From CAZTJA01 sp964613745 (GTDB lineage: Bacteria > Desulfobacterota > Desulfomonilia > Desulfomonilales > Desulfomonilaceae), in assembly GCA_964613745.1 (NCBI GenBank), contig CAZTJA010000128.1, positions 1 through 7,768 of the forward strand: a stretch of DNA of 7,768 bases. The letters run 5' to 3'. The notes beneath the pieces were generated by a model. That model had not been told where the DNA came from. It saw nothing but the letters and a program-made list of their open reading frames with translations, and made no database searches. Both the position numbers and the translations under genes were made by a program. Positions 1-6,070 of this stretch are shown here, piece by piece (positions within the stretch are counted from its first letter, which is position 1; every line of letters begins with the position of its first letter).

Positions 1-418
1 CGGTCCTTTCAATGAGCCAGCGAGCGGTATCATAGTCCACGGATTCTCTCACCATTATCTTTTCTACCCTGAAGTCAAAAGGGGCAATTACCCGAATTCT
101 GAATGCGTGGGGCACTCCTCTTAACAGGAAGTTTGCACCCCGCTCCATGAGGACGGTGTTATCTTTATAGGCATGAGCCAGCAGGACGCTCCGGGCCAGA
201 GCCGAGAAGCCTCGAAAGGACCAGTCGTATTTTTCCCATGTAGATGGTGAATGTTCATCGAGCCCTTTGCCCCAATTCTCCCAATTCTTGCCGCGAGTTC
301 CCAGCTCTTTTAGGAATTTATCTCGATCCAGCAACTCGTAACCGAGTTTCTCCGCTACCGCCTGAGCAATATCTCTTCCACCGCTGCCAAATTCTCTTGA
401 TATGGTAAGAATAGCCAT
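1..418 (-). CDS. Cytidylate kinase-like family protein (partial, C-terminus beyond window)
   Basis: My own translation of the minus strand gives 139 codons beginning MAILTISREFGSGGRDIAQA. The N-terminal beta strand followed by the glycine-rich loop GSGGR (residues 11-15) and a helix is the nucleotide-binding start of the cytidylate kinase-like family (Cytidylate_kin2 type), P-loop NMP-kinase relatives whose substrate is generally not established. Residues 89-121 (VLMERGANFLLRGVP, then a basic stretch) match the middle region of that family, where an ERG/GRG motif precedes the next core strand. Family members are commonly around 200 residues or more, so perhaps a third is missing past base 1. 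The ATG at 416-418 is preceded by GAGG and lies 12 bases after the stop of the TerC gene, so the two are probably one transcript. Family assignment is fairly sure; calling it a true CMP kinase would go too far. Confidence 0.82.
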   Translation of the reverse strand, partial: MAILTISREFGSGGRDIAQAVAEKLGYELLDRDKFLKELGTRGKNWENWGKGLDEHSPSTWEKYDWSFRGFSALARSVLLAHAYKDNTVLMERGANFLLRGVPHAFRIRVIAPFDFRVEKIMVRESVDYDTARWLIERT

Positions 419-430
419 AATTCCTCACTA

Positions 431-1177
431 TTATTCTGATTCGGAAGCCTGTACATCAGCAGATTGTTGCGCTTTTCGTTCTTCGGATTTTATTCGCCAT
501 TTGATCCAAAGTTTCCCGACTACTATGACACCAACGGCTAAGATCGCCTCCACCGAGTATTGCATCAGTTTTCCCGGGTTCAGGTGTTGAGTTATGAACG
601 GATCAGTCATTATCATTTCACCGCCCACCTTACCCAAGATACCGGCGCCCAAATAAATGATGAAGGGGTATTTATCCATCAGCATGGAAAGCAGATTGCT
701 GGTAAATACGATGAAGGGGATGCTCAATCCCAATCCAAACAGGAGCAGAAAGAGATTACCGGCGGAAGCCCCGCCAACGGCCAATACGTTGTCGAGGGAC
801 ATCGTGATATCTGCAATCACTATGGTCTTTATCGCCTGGTAGATACTCGTTGCGTCACGTGTAAGAGCCTCGTCGGGGGCACCTTCGATAAACAATTTAA
901 CCGCGATCCATAGAATCAATGCCCCGCCGACAAGCTTAATGAACATGATCGTGAGTAACTGGGAAACAAAAAACGTGAGTATAACTCGGAGCAAGACGGC
1001 GGCGCCGGCACCGAATATGATGCCCTGCTTCCGCTGCTCACGGGGCAGAGAACGCACTGCCATGGCGATGACCACTGCATTGTCGCCGGCGAGAATCAAG
1101 TCAATGATGATTATGCTGAATAGTCTCGAAAAGAAATCCCAATTTAAGGCAATGCCGCTGAATACCTCAAGATCCAT
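431..1177 (-). CDS. TerC family integral membrane protein, YjbE type (probable metal ion exporter)
   Basis: A 248-residue, very hydrophobic protein with about seven predicted membrane segments (roughly residues 15-40, 53-75, 77-97, 115-135, 140-160, 170-190 and 207-226) and a charged cytoplasmic tail rich in Lys, Glu and Ser. Two related acidic motifs mark the TerC family: DLILAGDNAVVIAMA (26-40) and DITMSLDNVLAVGG (123-136). Their Asp-Asn pairs (D32-N33, D129-N130), with D26 and D123, sit inside membrane helices and are the expected metal site. Bacterial relatives of the YjbE/YkoY/YceF group have been linked to manganese export, sometimes to metal loading of secreted enzymes; Mn2+ transport here is inference. 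The ATG has GGAG five bases upstream (1183-1186). The cytidylate kinase-like gene follows 12 bases downstream. I looked for the manganese-sensing yybP-ykoY riboswitch in the 176 bases upstream and did not recognise one. Confidence 0.9.
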   Translation of the reverse strand: MDLEVFSGIALNWDFFSRLFSIIIIDLILAGDNAVVIAMAVRSLPREQRKQGIIFGAGAAVLLRVILTFFVSQLLTIMFIKLVGGALILWIAVKLFIEGAPDEALTRDATSIYQAIKTIVIADITMSLDNVLAVGGASAGNLFLLLFGLGLSIPFIVFTSNLLSMLMDKYPFIIYLGAGILGKVGGEMIMTDPFITQHLNPGKLMQYSVEAILAVGVIVVGKLWIKWRIKSEERKAQQSADVQASESE

Positions 1178-1353
1178 ACCCGCTCCAATTCATCTTGATG
1201 TTAATTAAATGCTAAGGAATGACTATCGATTGCTATAAAAGGATTGCCGCGTGTCGATCACGACTGCCGACCCTCAGTGCCGATCAGAATACGCAAAACG
1301 AGTCCAAAAATAAACACCAACTAGAAGGCTGCGTGCAGGGGAAATGATCGAAT

Positions 1354-2544
1354 TTAGGCTGGAACGAGGCTGAAGACGTGAATACGTTCCTGGATATTCT
1401 TAAGCTGAATAAGTCCGCGATCAAACAGGAGAGTATTTTGTTTAATTCTGGCGGCGGTTTCAGGACCTACGAGAATGTCCCCGTCCTTTGCAATTGAGGC
1501 TAGGCGGGCGGCTATATTCGTCGTTGTTCCCGATGCCGTGAACGTCATCCGGGTTCCGGAGGCTCCCTGGAATCTGCTCATGCCGACCAACGCTTTTCCC
1601 GAATTTATCCCCATATTGACAACGATGGGATGGAAAAGCCCCTTGAGTTCGTTATTAATCTGGATGGTTCTTCTACGGATTTCCATTGCAGCAGTACAGG
1701 CGTTCCGGGCATTTTCCTCGGCGGTGCCCTGGAAGATTGCCATCAAACCGTCCCCTGCCGTCTCATTCACATCCCCCTGGTAACTGCATACAACGTCGAG
1801 AAAATTAGAGAAGTACTTTTCGATGATAAAGTTGACCTTATCCCGAGTTAATGTCTCGCTTATGCGGGTGTAGTCGGCTACATCGAGAAAAAGGATCGAA
1901 ACATCCACTTCCGACTTGTCCAGTGCGGGAGAGTCAGGATTCTTCTCGATTATCTTTCTCACCGTTTCAGGCACGAAGGGTCCGATATGCCCCAAGATGC
2001 GTTCGAGAGACAGTTTGTCCCTGGCCATTTTGGAGTAGTTCTTGGCATTGACGATGGTGTTGGCGGCAAGTTCCGCCAGATCGTTAAGGAGGACCATATC
2101 CCGGTCATCGAGCGATTTACCGTCAACAGTTACAACATTCAATACGGCCAGCGGGTTAACGCCTTCATAGATCGGAAGAGCCACCTCCCAGCACTGCTCA
2201 CCTGACTTGCTTATGCAGTCATTCGATGTTGTCTGTTCGTCCAAAACGCAATGCGATGCAGGGTGTCCCTGCAAGACGTGCTGAACCGCGGCTCGTCCTC
2301 TCCTGCAGAGATGACAATTGATGTTTTCCTTCGCTATTGTGCAGTGGAGCGGTCTTGTATAGTTGGGTGCATCGGGGTCAACGAGGATCAGGCAAGCATC
2401 TCCGGCGTGGGGAAGGATGATCTTAACTTCGTCACGGATAATTTCGAGTATGTCTCCGATGTTGAGGCATGAAGTTATCTTTTTCGCCACACGAAAGAGG
2501 TTATCAAATCGGTCCTTATACAAATAGAGTGAATCGTCCAGCAT
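1354..2544 (-). CDS. GAF domain-containing class III adenylate/guanylate cyclase
   Basis: Predicted to make a cyclic nucleotide (cAMP or cGMP) in response to a signal bound by its GAF domain. Numbering is from the chosen ATG (396 residues). A GAF-like domain spans about 15-170, then a short helical linker (MARDKLSLERILGHIGPFVP, about 173-192) and the catalytic domain from about 213. Metal-binding aspartates are visible in LFLDVADYTRIS (D221) and AGDGLMAIF (D265); TNIAARLAS supplies the transition-state Asn343 and Arg347. The base-selecting position just before T-A-GDG is Glu261, where adenylyl cyclases usually have Lys; the partner position is Thr336. The GAF part holds six cysteines (68, 77, 80, 99, 110, 118). 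No membrane segment is seen, so it is probably cytoplasmic. An upstream GTG (2643) and ATG (2586) are in frame, but only the ATG at 2544 has a strong ribosome site. It ends 176 bases before terC and is probably a separate unit. Confidence 0.9.
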   Translation of the reverse strand: MLDDSLYLYKDRFDNLFRVAKKITSCLNIGDILEIIRDEVKIILPHAGDACLILVDPDAPNYTRPLHCTIAKENINCHLCRRGRAAVQHVLQGHPASHCVLDEQTTSNDCISKSGEQCWEVALPIYEGVNPLAVLNVVTVDGKSLDDRDMVLLNDLAELAANTIVNAKNYSKMARDKLSLERILGHIGPFVPETVRKIIEKNPDSPALDKSEVDVSILFLDVADYTRISETLTRDKVNFIIEKYFSNFLDVVCSYQGDVNETAGDGLMAIFQGTAEENARNACTAAMEIRRRTIQINNELKGLFHPIVVNMGINSGKALVGMSRFQGASGTRMTFTASGTTTNIAARLASIAKDGDILVGPETAARIKQNTLLFDRGLIQLKNIQERIHVFSLVPA

Positions 2545-2551
2545 GCCGTCG

Positions 2552-2557
2552 CTCCTC
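2552..2557 (-). promoter_or_regulatory. Ribosome binding site fixing the cyclase start
   Basis: GAGGAG on the minus strand, seven bases before the ATG at 2542-2544. The longer start candidates are weaker: the GTG at 2641-2643 has no recognisable site, and the ATG at 2584-2586 has AAGGA at an 11-base spacing. The 33 residues lost by choosing this start show no domain character. Confidence 0.7.
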
Positions 2558-2754
2558 TGTGGTGCATTCTGCGCGGACCCGATCATGGTTTGAATATTCC
2601 TTTTTAAAAAGACGGTTTTAATTGAGCACGAGCAAACAGTCACGGAGATTGCCGTCCTATTAATTCGACGACATCTTCTTTCTTAGTCGTATTCTATAGA
2701 TGTATTTGTCAATGGGAATTGATTTAAGTCAAGTTTTTGGATTTTTGAAGGCAA

Positions 2755-2782
2755 GCCGCTCCGATTTTGGCAACGGAGCGGC
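2755..2782 (-). terminator. Hairpin behind the bacterioferritin gene
   Basis: A perfect 9-bp stem, GCCGCTCCG (2755-2763) with CGGAGCGGC (2774-2782), around a 10-base loop. It starts 18 bases after the bacterioferritin stop. On the minus strand it is followed by TTGCCTTC rather than an unbroken T run, so it is either a weak intrinsic terminator or a 3'-end stabilising hairpin. Confidence 0.6.
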
Positions 2783-2800
2783 CTATAAGCGGAGAGAATG

Positions 2801-3274
2801 CTAATCTTCGTCTATTTGTTCCACAAGGTAGTTCTGAATGGTGATCTGGGATATCTGATCAAGTTGAGCTTCCAGCCAGTCTATGTGATTTTCTTCGTCC
2901 TTGAGTATGCCGTCCAAGAGCTCTCTCGTTCCATTGTCGCCCACATCCATTGTGAGTTTAATGGCATCGTTGTAGAGCTTTTGTGCTCCGAGTTCCGAAG
3001 CCAGATCATTTCGGAGCTGCGATTCGACATCCGCGCCGATGTGGAGGTCATTGAGTCTACTCACTTCGGGTCGGCCGTCAAGAAACAATATCCGAGCGAT
3101 GAGTTTTTCGGCATGTTTCATTTCTTCGATTGCTCTGTGTTCAATTTTCTTGTGAAGGCGCCCGTAATTCCAGTTGTCGCACATCTCTGAGTGGACCATG
3201 TACTGGTTGATCGCCGTAAGTTCATCGGCAAGCAACTCATTGAGTTTACTAATGACCTGTTCGTTGCCTTTCAT
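2801..3274 (-). CDS. bfr: Bacterioferritin (heme-binding, ferroxidase-competent)
   Basis: A 157-residue iron-storage protein, close to the 158 of Escherichia coli Bfr, expected to form a 24-subunit cytoplasmic shell that oxidises Fe2+ and stores the mineral. All diiron ferroxidase ligands are at E. coli positions: Glu18 (ADELTAINQY), Glu51 and His54 (EEMKHAE), Glu94 (ASELGAQ), Glu127 and His130 (KDEENHIDWL). Tyr25 is kept, and Met52, the axial ligand of the inter-subunit heme, is present, which separates true bacterioferritin from heme-free ferritins and Dps. The ATG has AAGGAG eight bases upstream (3283-3288). It is monocistronic by layout: a hairpin follows it, and a 242-base gap with a candidate promoter precedes it. 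I saw no clear Fur box. No bacterioferritin-associated ferredoxin is nearby. Confidence 0.96.
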   Translation of the reverse strand: MKGNEQVISKLNELLADELTAINQYMVHSEMCDNWNYGRLHKKIEHRAIEEMKHAEKLIARILFLDGRPEVSRLNDLHIGADVESQLRNDLASELGAQKLYNDAIKLTMDVGDNGTRELLDGILKDEENHIDWLEAQLDQISQITIQNYLVEQIDED

Positions 3275-3418
3275 TGAAATTTCTCCTTGTTATAATTTTC
3301 GGTCAGGTTTCCGAACCGAAGCGAGAGCAACTAAAATTGAGATCACACGAATAATTGCTCAACCGTGTTCAACGTGAATCGAAGTAAATACACGCAATTC
3401 AAAACAGCAATTTATTTC

Positions 3419-3447
3419 AGGATAGTAGAAGGAATGAATTTCGTCAA
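3419..3447 (-). promoter_or_regulatory. Candidate sigma-70 type promoter for bacterioferritin
   Basis: On the minus strand, TTGACG (3442-3447) and TATCCT (3419-3424) are 17 bases apart, matching the -35 and -10 consensus at five and four of six positions. Transcription would start near 3412, leaving a leader of roughly 138 bases before the ATG. That leader contains two inverted repeats: GAGCAA/TTGCTC at 3325-3360 and TTCGGT/ACCGAA at 3298-3320. The assignment rests on sequence match and spacing alone. Confidence 0.42.
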
Positions 3448-3473
3448 TGTAGATGGTGATTATTGAGGCGAAT

Positions 3474-3508
3474 GTGTATCGGTTACCGACAAAGAGCAAC
3501 CGATACAC
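3474..3508 (-). terminator. Perfect 11-bp hairpin behind the acyl-CoA dehydrogenase gene
   Basis: GTGTATCGGTT (3474-3484) and AACCGATACAC (3498-3508) are perfect inverted complements around a 13-base loop. The stem begins eight bases after the acyl-CoA dehydrogenase stop. No T tract follows on either strand, so it may act as a Rho-independent terminator of poor quality, as a 3'-end protective structure, or as a protein site. It separates the fatty acyl operon from the bacterioferritin promoter. Confidence 0.5.
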
Positions 3509-3516
3509 GATGAAGC

Positions 3517-4686
3517 TTAGAGGGTAGATGAAATTACGATTCTCTGGATTTCGTTTGTACCTTCGTAAATTTGGGTAATCTTCGCGTCACGCATCATGCG
3601 CTCAACGGGATACTCAGAAATGTAGCCGTACCCGCCGAGTACCTGCACCGCTTCGATGGTGGTCCACATGGCCACATCGGAACAATAAGCCTTGCTCATG
3701 GAAGAATGCCTTATGGTTTCGGGCGGAATCTTGGAAAGGTCTTTGCCGACGTTGTCCAGCAGCGAACAGGTTTTCCAAAGCAACTGGCGTGCGGCGGTTA
3801 TTCTCATGGCCATGTCCGCCAGTTTGAAAGCTATAGCCTGATGACGAATAATGGGCTTGCCGAAAGCTTCTCGTTCTTTTGCATACTGGGTGGCATATTC
3901 GAAAGCTCCCGCAGCGATACCAAGAGCCTGTGCCGCCACCGACGGTCGGCTGAAATCGAGGGTTTTCATCATGATGTGGAATCCATCGCCTTCCTCACCA
4001 AGACGATTCTCGACCGGGACTTCCACGTCTTCGAAGATCAGTTCCCTCGTGTCGGAACAACGGATGCCCAGCTTGCTTTCTTTCTTGCCCACCGTGAATC
4101 CCGGCATTCCCTTTTCCAGAATGAAAACGCTGGCACTCTTGTGCTGTTTTTCATCCGGGTTCGTGATTGCGTAAACGGTGAAGGTGTCCGCCACGCCGCC
4201 GTTGGTGATGAAAATCTTGGATCCGTTAATGATGTATTTGTCGCCTTTACGGACGGCTCTTGTTTTCAGACTCGCAACATCCGAACCGCCTTTTGCCTCG
4301 GTGAGTCCAAAAGCTGCAACTTTTTCGCCGGATGAAAGCGGAGTTAGATATTTTTCCTTTTGCTCGTGATTTCCTCCCAAGATGATGGGGAGGCTCCCGA
4401 GTTCCTGGCATGAAGGGATCAACGCAACGGCGGCATCGGCTTTCGCCAGTTCTTCGACGACGATACAATGGGCGATCATACCCGCAGCCATTCCGCCGTA
4501 AGCTTCCGGGAAATCAACACCCATCAAGCCGTTTTCCTTCATGAGTTCGAGCATGTCCCAGGGGTATTCGCCTTTTTTGTCGCGTTCTTCCGCACCGGGA
4601 AATACTTTTTCTTTGGTGAGACGACGCACCATATCTTGAAGCATCTGTTCTTCTTCGTTAAGGCCAAATCGTACATTTTCCGACAT
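3517..4686 (-). CDS. Acyl-CoA dehydrogenase (FAD-dependent)
   Basis: A 389-residue flavoenzyme predicted to introduce a trans-2,3 double bond into an acyl-CoA and pass electrons to electron-transfer flavoprotein. Domain order is the helical N-terminal domain (about 6-118), the middle beta domain (about 124-220) and the C-terminal four-helix domain (about 232-384). The first family signature is GLTEAKGGSDVAS (127-139), and the flavin-contacting KIFITNGG is at 157-164. The second signature begins QVLGGYGY (348-355). The catalytic base is Glu375 in IYEGTNEIQR, the placement used by short- and medium-chain and butyryl-CoA dehydrogenases. Chain length or substrate cannot be read from the sequence; short-chain, aromatic or dicarboxylic acyl-CoAs are all possible. 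An upstream in-frame ATG at 4737 is rejected because the ATG at 4684-4686 has a perfect AGGAGG. It follows the hydroxyacyl-CoA dehydrogenase gene by 60 bases, most likely in one operon. Confidence 0.95.
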   Translation of the reverse strand: MSENVRFGLNEEEQMLQDMVRRLTKEKVFPGAEERDKKGEYPWDMLELMKENGLMGVDFPEAYGGMAAGMIAHCIVVEELAKADAAVALIPSCQELGSLPIILGGNHEQKEKYLTPLSSGEKVAAFGLTEAKGGSDVASLKTRAVRKGDKYIINGSKIFITNGGVADTFTVYAITNPDEKQHKSASVFILEKGMPGFTVGKKESKLGIRCSDTRELIFEDVEVPVENRLGEEGDGFHIMMKTLDFSRPSVAAQALGIAAGAFEYATQYAKEREAFGKPIIRHQAIAFKLADMAMRITAARQLLWKTCSLLDNVGKDLSKIPPETIRHSSMSKAYCSDVAMWTTIEAVQVLGGYGYISEYPVERMMRDAKITQIYEGTNEIQRIVISSTL

Positions 4687-4691
4687 TTTTT

Positions 4692-4697
4692 CCTCCT
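4692..4697 (-). promoter_or_regulatory. Ribosome binding site fixing the acyl-CoA dehydrogenase start
   Basis: AGGAGG on the minus strand, five bases before the ATG at 4684-4686. It lies inside the 17-codon upstream extension, so the longer reading from 4737 is unlikely. Confidence 0.85.
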
Positions 4698-4746
4698 CGT
4701 ATATGACCGCCGGATCTTTCTGATTACTTGGAATCAACTTTAATCG

Positions 4747-5601
4747 TTAACTATAATCGTAAAAACCTTTACCTGATTTGCGACCCAATCGTCCGGCTCT
4801 CACCATTTTCTTTAACAGTCCCGGCGGGCGATACTTAGGGTCTCCAAATTCTTCATAAAGGTGCTGCTGCACATTGAGAAGAGTATCCAACCCGACCAGA
4901 TCAGCCAATGCCAACGGGCCTATTGGATGATTCGCCCCCAATTTCATGCCTTCGTCTATTTCCTCTTTGGACGCCAAGCCTTCTTGAAGCACGAAGATAG
5001 CCTCTATGACCATGGGAACAAGAATCCTGTTGACCACGAATCCCGGCGCTTCGGATACTTCAATGGCCGTTTTCCCCATTTTTGCGGAAAGATCTTTGAT
5101 GATTTGAACGGTTTCGTCGCTGGTTGCGATGCCTTTGATGATTTCAACCAACTTCATTACGGGAACGGGATTGAAGAAGTGCATGCCGATGAAACGATCC
5201 GGTCGAGTAGTAATATTCGCCATTTCGGTAATACTTAAGCCGGAGGTGTTCGTGGCAAAAACGGTGTTCTTATCGGCAACATCGTCCAGTTCTTTGTAGA
5301 CGGTCTTCTTGAGTTCCATTTTTTCAATTACGGCTTCAATTATGACATCCGCCCCTGCTGCAACTTCCGTGAGAGACAGACATGTTTTTATTCTGCCGAT
5401 AATTGTTTCCGCCTCTGAAGCTTGAAGCTTACCTTTGCCCACAAGCCTATCGATGTTTTTGGTGATTCCGGCCATACCTTTATCGATGAAACGCTGTTCC
5501 ACATCCATTAGGTTGACTTCAAATCCGGCCTGCGCGGCAACCTGGGCAATTCCTGATCCCATAAGTCCTGCGCCTATAACTCCAACACGTTTTATATCCA
5601 T
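4747..5601 (-). CDS. 3-hydroxyacyl-CoA (3-hydroxybutyryl-CoA) dehydrogenase
   Basis: A 284-residue NAD-dependent enzyme interconverting 3-hydroxyacyl-CoA and 3-oxoacyl-CoA; length and layout match single-domain 3-hydroxybutyryl-CoA dehydrogenases (PaaH/Hbd type). The Rossmann loop is GAGLMGSGIA (10-19), and Asp33 at the end of the second strand favours NAD over NADP. Ser120, the catalytic His141 in MHFFNPVPVMKLVEII, its partner Glu153, and Asn191 in the signature EAPGFVVNRILVPMVIEA make the active site complete. The C-terminal helical domain with HPIGPLALADLVGLDT (225-240) is typical. The chosen ATG has GGGAG six bases upstream; a longer reading from 5658 adds 19 unlikely residues with no good ribosome site. 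It is first in a minus-strand pair with the acyl-CoA dehydrogenase, and diverges from the thiolase across 469 bases. In an anaerobe it could run either in beta-oxidation or toward butyryl-CoA; the direction is not visible. Confidence 0.95.
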   Translation of the reverse strand: MDIKRVGVIGAGLMGSGIAQVAAQAGFEVNLMDVEQRFIDKGMAGITKNIDRLVGKGKLQASEAETIIGRIKTCLSLTEVAAGADVIIEAVIEKMELKKTVYKELDDVADKNTVFATNTSGLSITEMANITTRPDRFIGMHFFNPVPVMKLVEIIKGIATSDETVQIIKDLSAKMGKTAIEVSEAPGFVVNRILVPMVIEAIFVLQEGLASKEEIDEGMKLGANHPIGPLALADLVGLDTLLNVQQHLYEEFGDPKYRPPGLLKKMVRAGRLGRKSGKGFYDYS

Positions 5602-5607
5602 ATTGTT

Positions 5608-5612
5608 CTCCC
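5608..5612 (-). promoter_or_regulatory. Ribosome binding site fixing the hydroxyacyl-CoA dehydrogenase start
   Basis: GGGAG on the minus strand, six bases before the ATG at 5599-5601. The alternative ATG at 5656-5658 has only AAGAAT directly against it. Confidence 0.65.
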
Positions 5613-5792
5613 ATAAAGCGTTCTGCCGGTAAGATTGGCTGCACCATGCCCCAGCCATATTCTTAATGTCGACTTTCGCTGATTCTATGCACTAGAGAAT
5701 GAAATTTGAGTAAAATACTACGGTTAATGAACACAAATGGAAAATTGCTTCAATTTAGTAATTAACAGAACCTCCACCCCGGTTCAAGGAAT

Positions 5793-5814
5793 ATTGATTG
5801 ACAAATTGATCAAT
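5793..5814. promoter_or_regulatory. Candidate operator: repeated ATTGAT half-sites
   Basis: ATTGAT occurs at 5793-5798 and again at 5805-5810, and its complement ATCAAT at 5809-5814. The second copy and the complement form the perfect 10-base palindrome ATTGATCAAT (5805-5814). This is the densest symmetric cluster in the divergent spacer, about 190 bases from one start codon and 257 from the other. Confidence 0.35.
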
Positions 5815-5880
5815 GTCGCAGGGAGGAAAATTTACGGCATAAAGAGCCACTCTTATGAATTCATGTGTGTCTTGCCGCAC

Positions 5881-5908
5881 GGACTTTGAATTTCCGAATA
5901 CAAAGTCC
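5881..5908. promoter_or_regulatory. Perfect 8-bp inverted repeat, possible operator or hairpin
   Basis: GGACTTTG (5881-5888) and CAAAGTCC (5901-5908) are exact inverted complements separated by 12 bases. There is no T tract after it on either strand and no gene ends nearby, so a terminator is unlikely. A dimeric regulator binding site, or a structure in the thiolase leader if transcription starts further upstream, would fit. Confidence 0.35.
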
Positions 5909-5980
5909 ATTCCACTGAATTTTCAGCAGTCCACAAGTATTCCGAATTCTTTTCTTTCGAGCACATCGGTGCCGACCATA

Positions 5981-5998
5981 AATTCATTGCCGTGAATT
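5981..5998. promoter_or_regulatory. AATTCA-6-TGAATT palindrome overlapping a candidate thiolase promoter
   Basis: AATTCA (5981-5986) and TGAATT (5993-5998) flank TTGCCG (5987-5992), the best -35 candidate for the thiolase operon. A protein bound to the palindrome would cover that -35, as expected for a repressor site. Both the promoter and the operator are inferred from sequence alone. Confidence 0.33.
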
Positions 5999-6059
5999 AT
6001 GCCCTGTGGTAATCTCTTTCGACTGCACGAAAAATCCACACAGGTTTCACCCCTCTCAC

Positions 6060-6065
6060 AGGAGG
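6060..6065 (+). promoter_or_regulatory. Ribosome binding site fixing the thiolase start
   Basis: AGGAGG followed by five A residues and then the ATG at 6071. The earlier in-frame ATG at 5999 has no such site, and its extra 24 residues precede the conserved thiolase N-terminus MRKVAVIGVG. Confidence 0.88.
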
Positions 6066-6070
6066 AAAAA

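Larger units (their letters stand above)
5602..6070. promoter_or_regulatory. Divergent control region between the two CoA-enzyme operons
   Basis: These 469 bases lie between the divergent hydroxyacyl-CoA dehydrogenase and thiolase genes and hold no convincing gene. The stretch from about 5680 to 6000 is more A+T-rich than the genes and packed with short palindromes (5793-5814, 5855-5864, 5881-5908, 5915-5926 and 5981-5998). Both promoters should be here. The best plus-strand candidate is weak: TTGCCG (5987-5992), 17 bases, then TAATCT (6010-6015), about 55 bases ahead of the thiolase ATG. On the minus strand a TAGAAT -10-like hexamer occurs at 5681-5686, but no good -35 is at the right distance. 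The palindromes suggest a transcription factor that responds to an acyl-CoA or its acid, by analogy with TetR- or GntR-type regulators of such operons; no regulator gene is in the window. Confidence 0.55.

Noticed and set aside
1256..1290. TGCCGA direct repeats and GATC-ended symmetry upstream of terC
   Set aside because: The repeats are six bases, imperfect beyond that, and not placed against a recognisable promoter.
1178..1353. yybP-ykoY manganese riboswitch expected ahead of a YjbE-type TerC gene
   Set aside because: On the minus strand I could not find the conserved core or a terminator-like element. A covariance-model search would decide; by eye there is no support.
2545..2643. Longer cyclase start at the GTG of 2643 or ATG of 2586
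   Set aside because: The GTG has no ribosome site, the ATG has only AAGGA at 11 bases, and the added residues show no domain. The ATG at 2544 with GAGGAG seven bases upstream is better.
2677..2732. Two TTGAC hexamers (TTGACA 2707-2712, TTGACT 2727-2732, minus strand) as cyclase promoter
   Set aside because: The -35 match is good, but no acceptable -10 lies 16-18 bases on: the TATAGA is too close to TTGACA and too far from TTGACT. Not called as a promoter.
3571..4335. 254-codon plus-strand open frame opposite the acyl-CoA dehydrogenase
   Set aside because: It is antisense to a gene with intact family signatures, its translation shows no recognisable domain, and it has no good ribosome site. 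It reflects codon use of the real gene.
5855..5995. Small plus-strand frame of 46 codons (MNSCVSCRTDFEFP...) with a CxxC motif in the divergent spacer
   Set aside because: There is no ribosome binding site before its ATG, composition is that of the A+T-rich spacer, and the start codon lies inside a palindrome. It is more likely non-coding.
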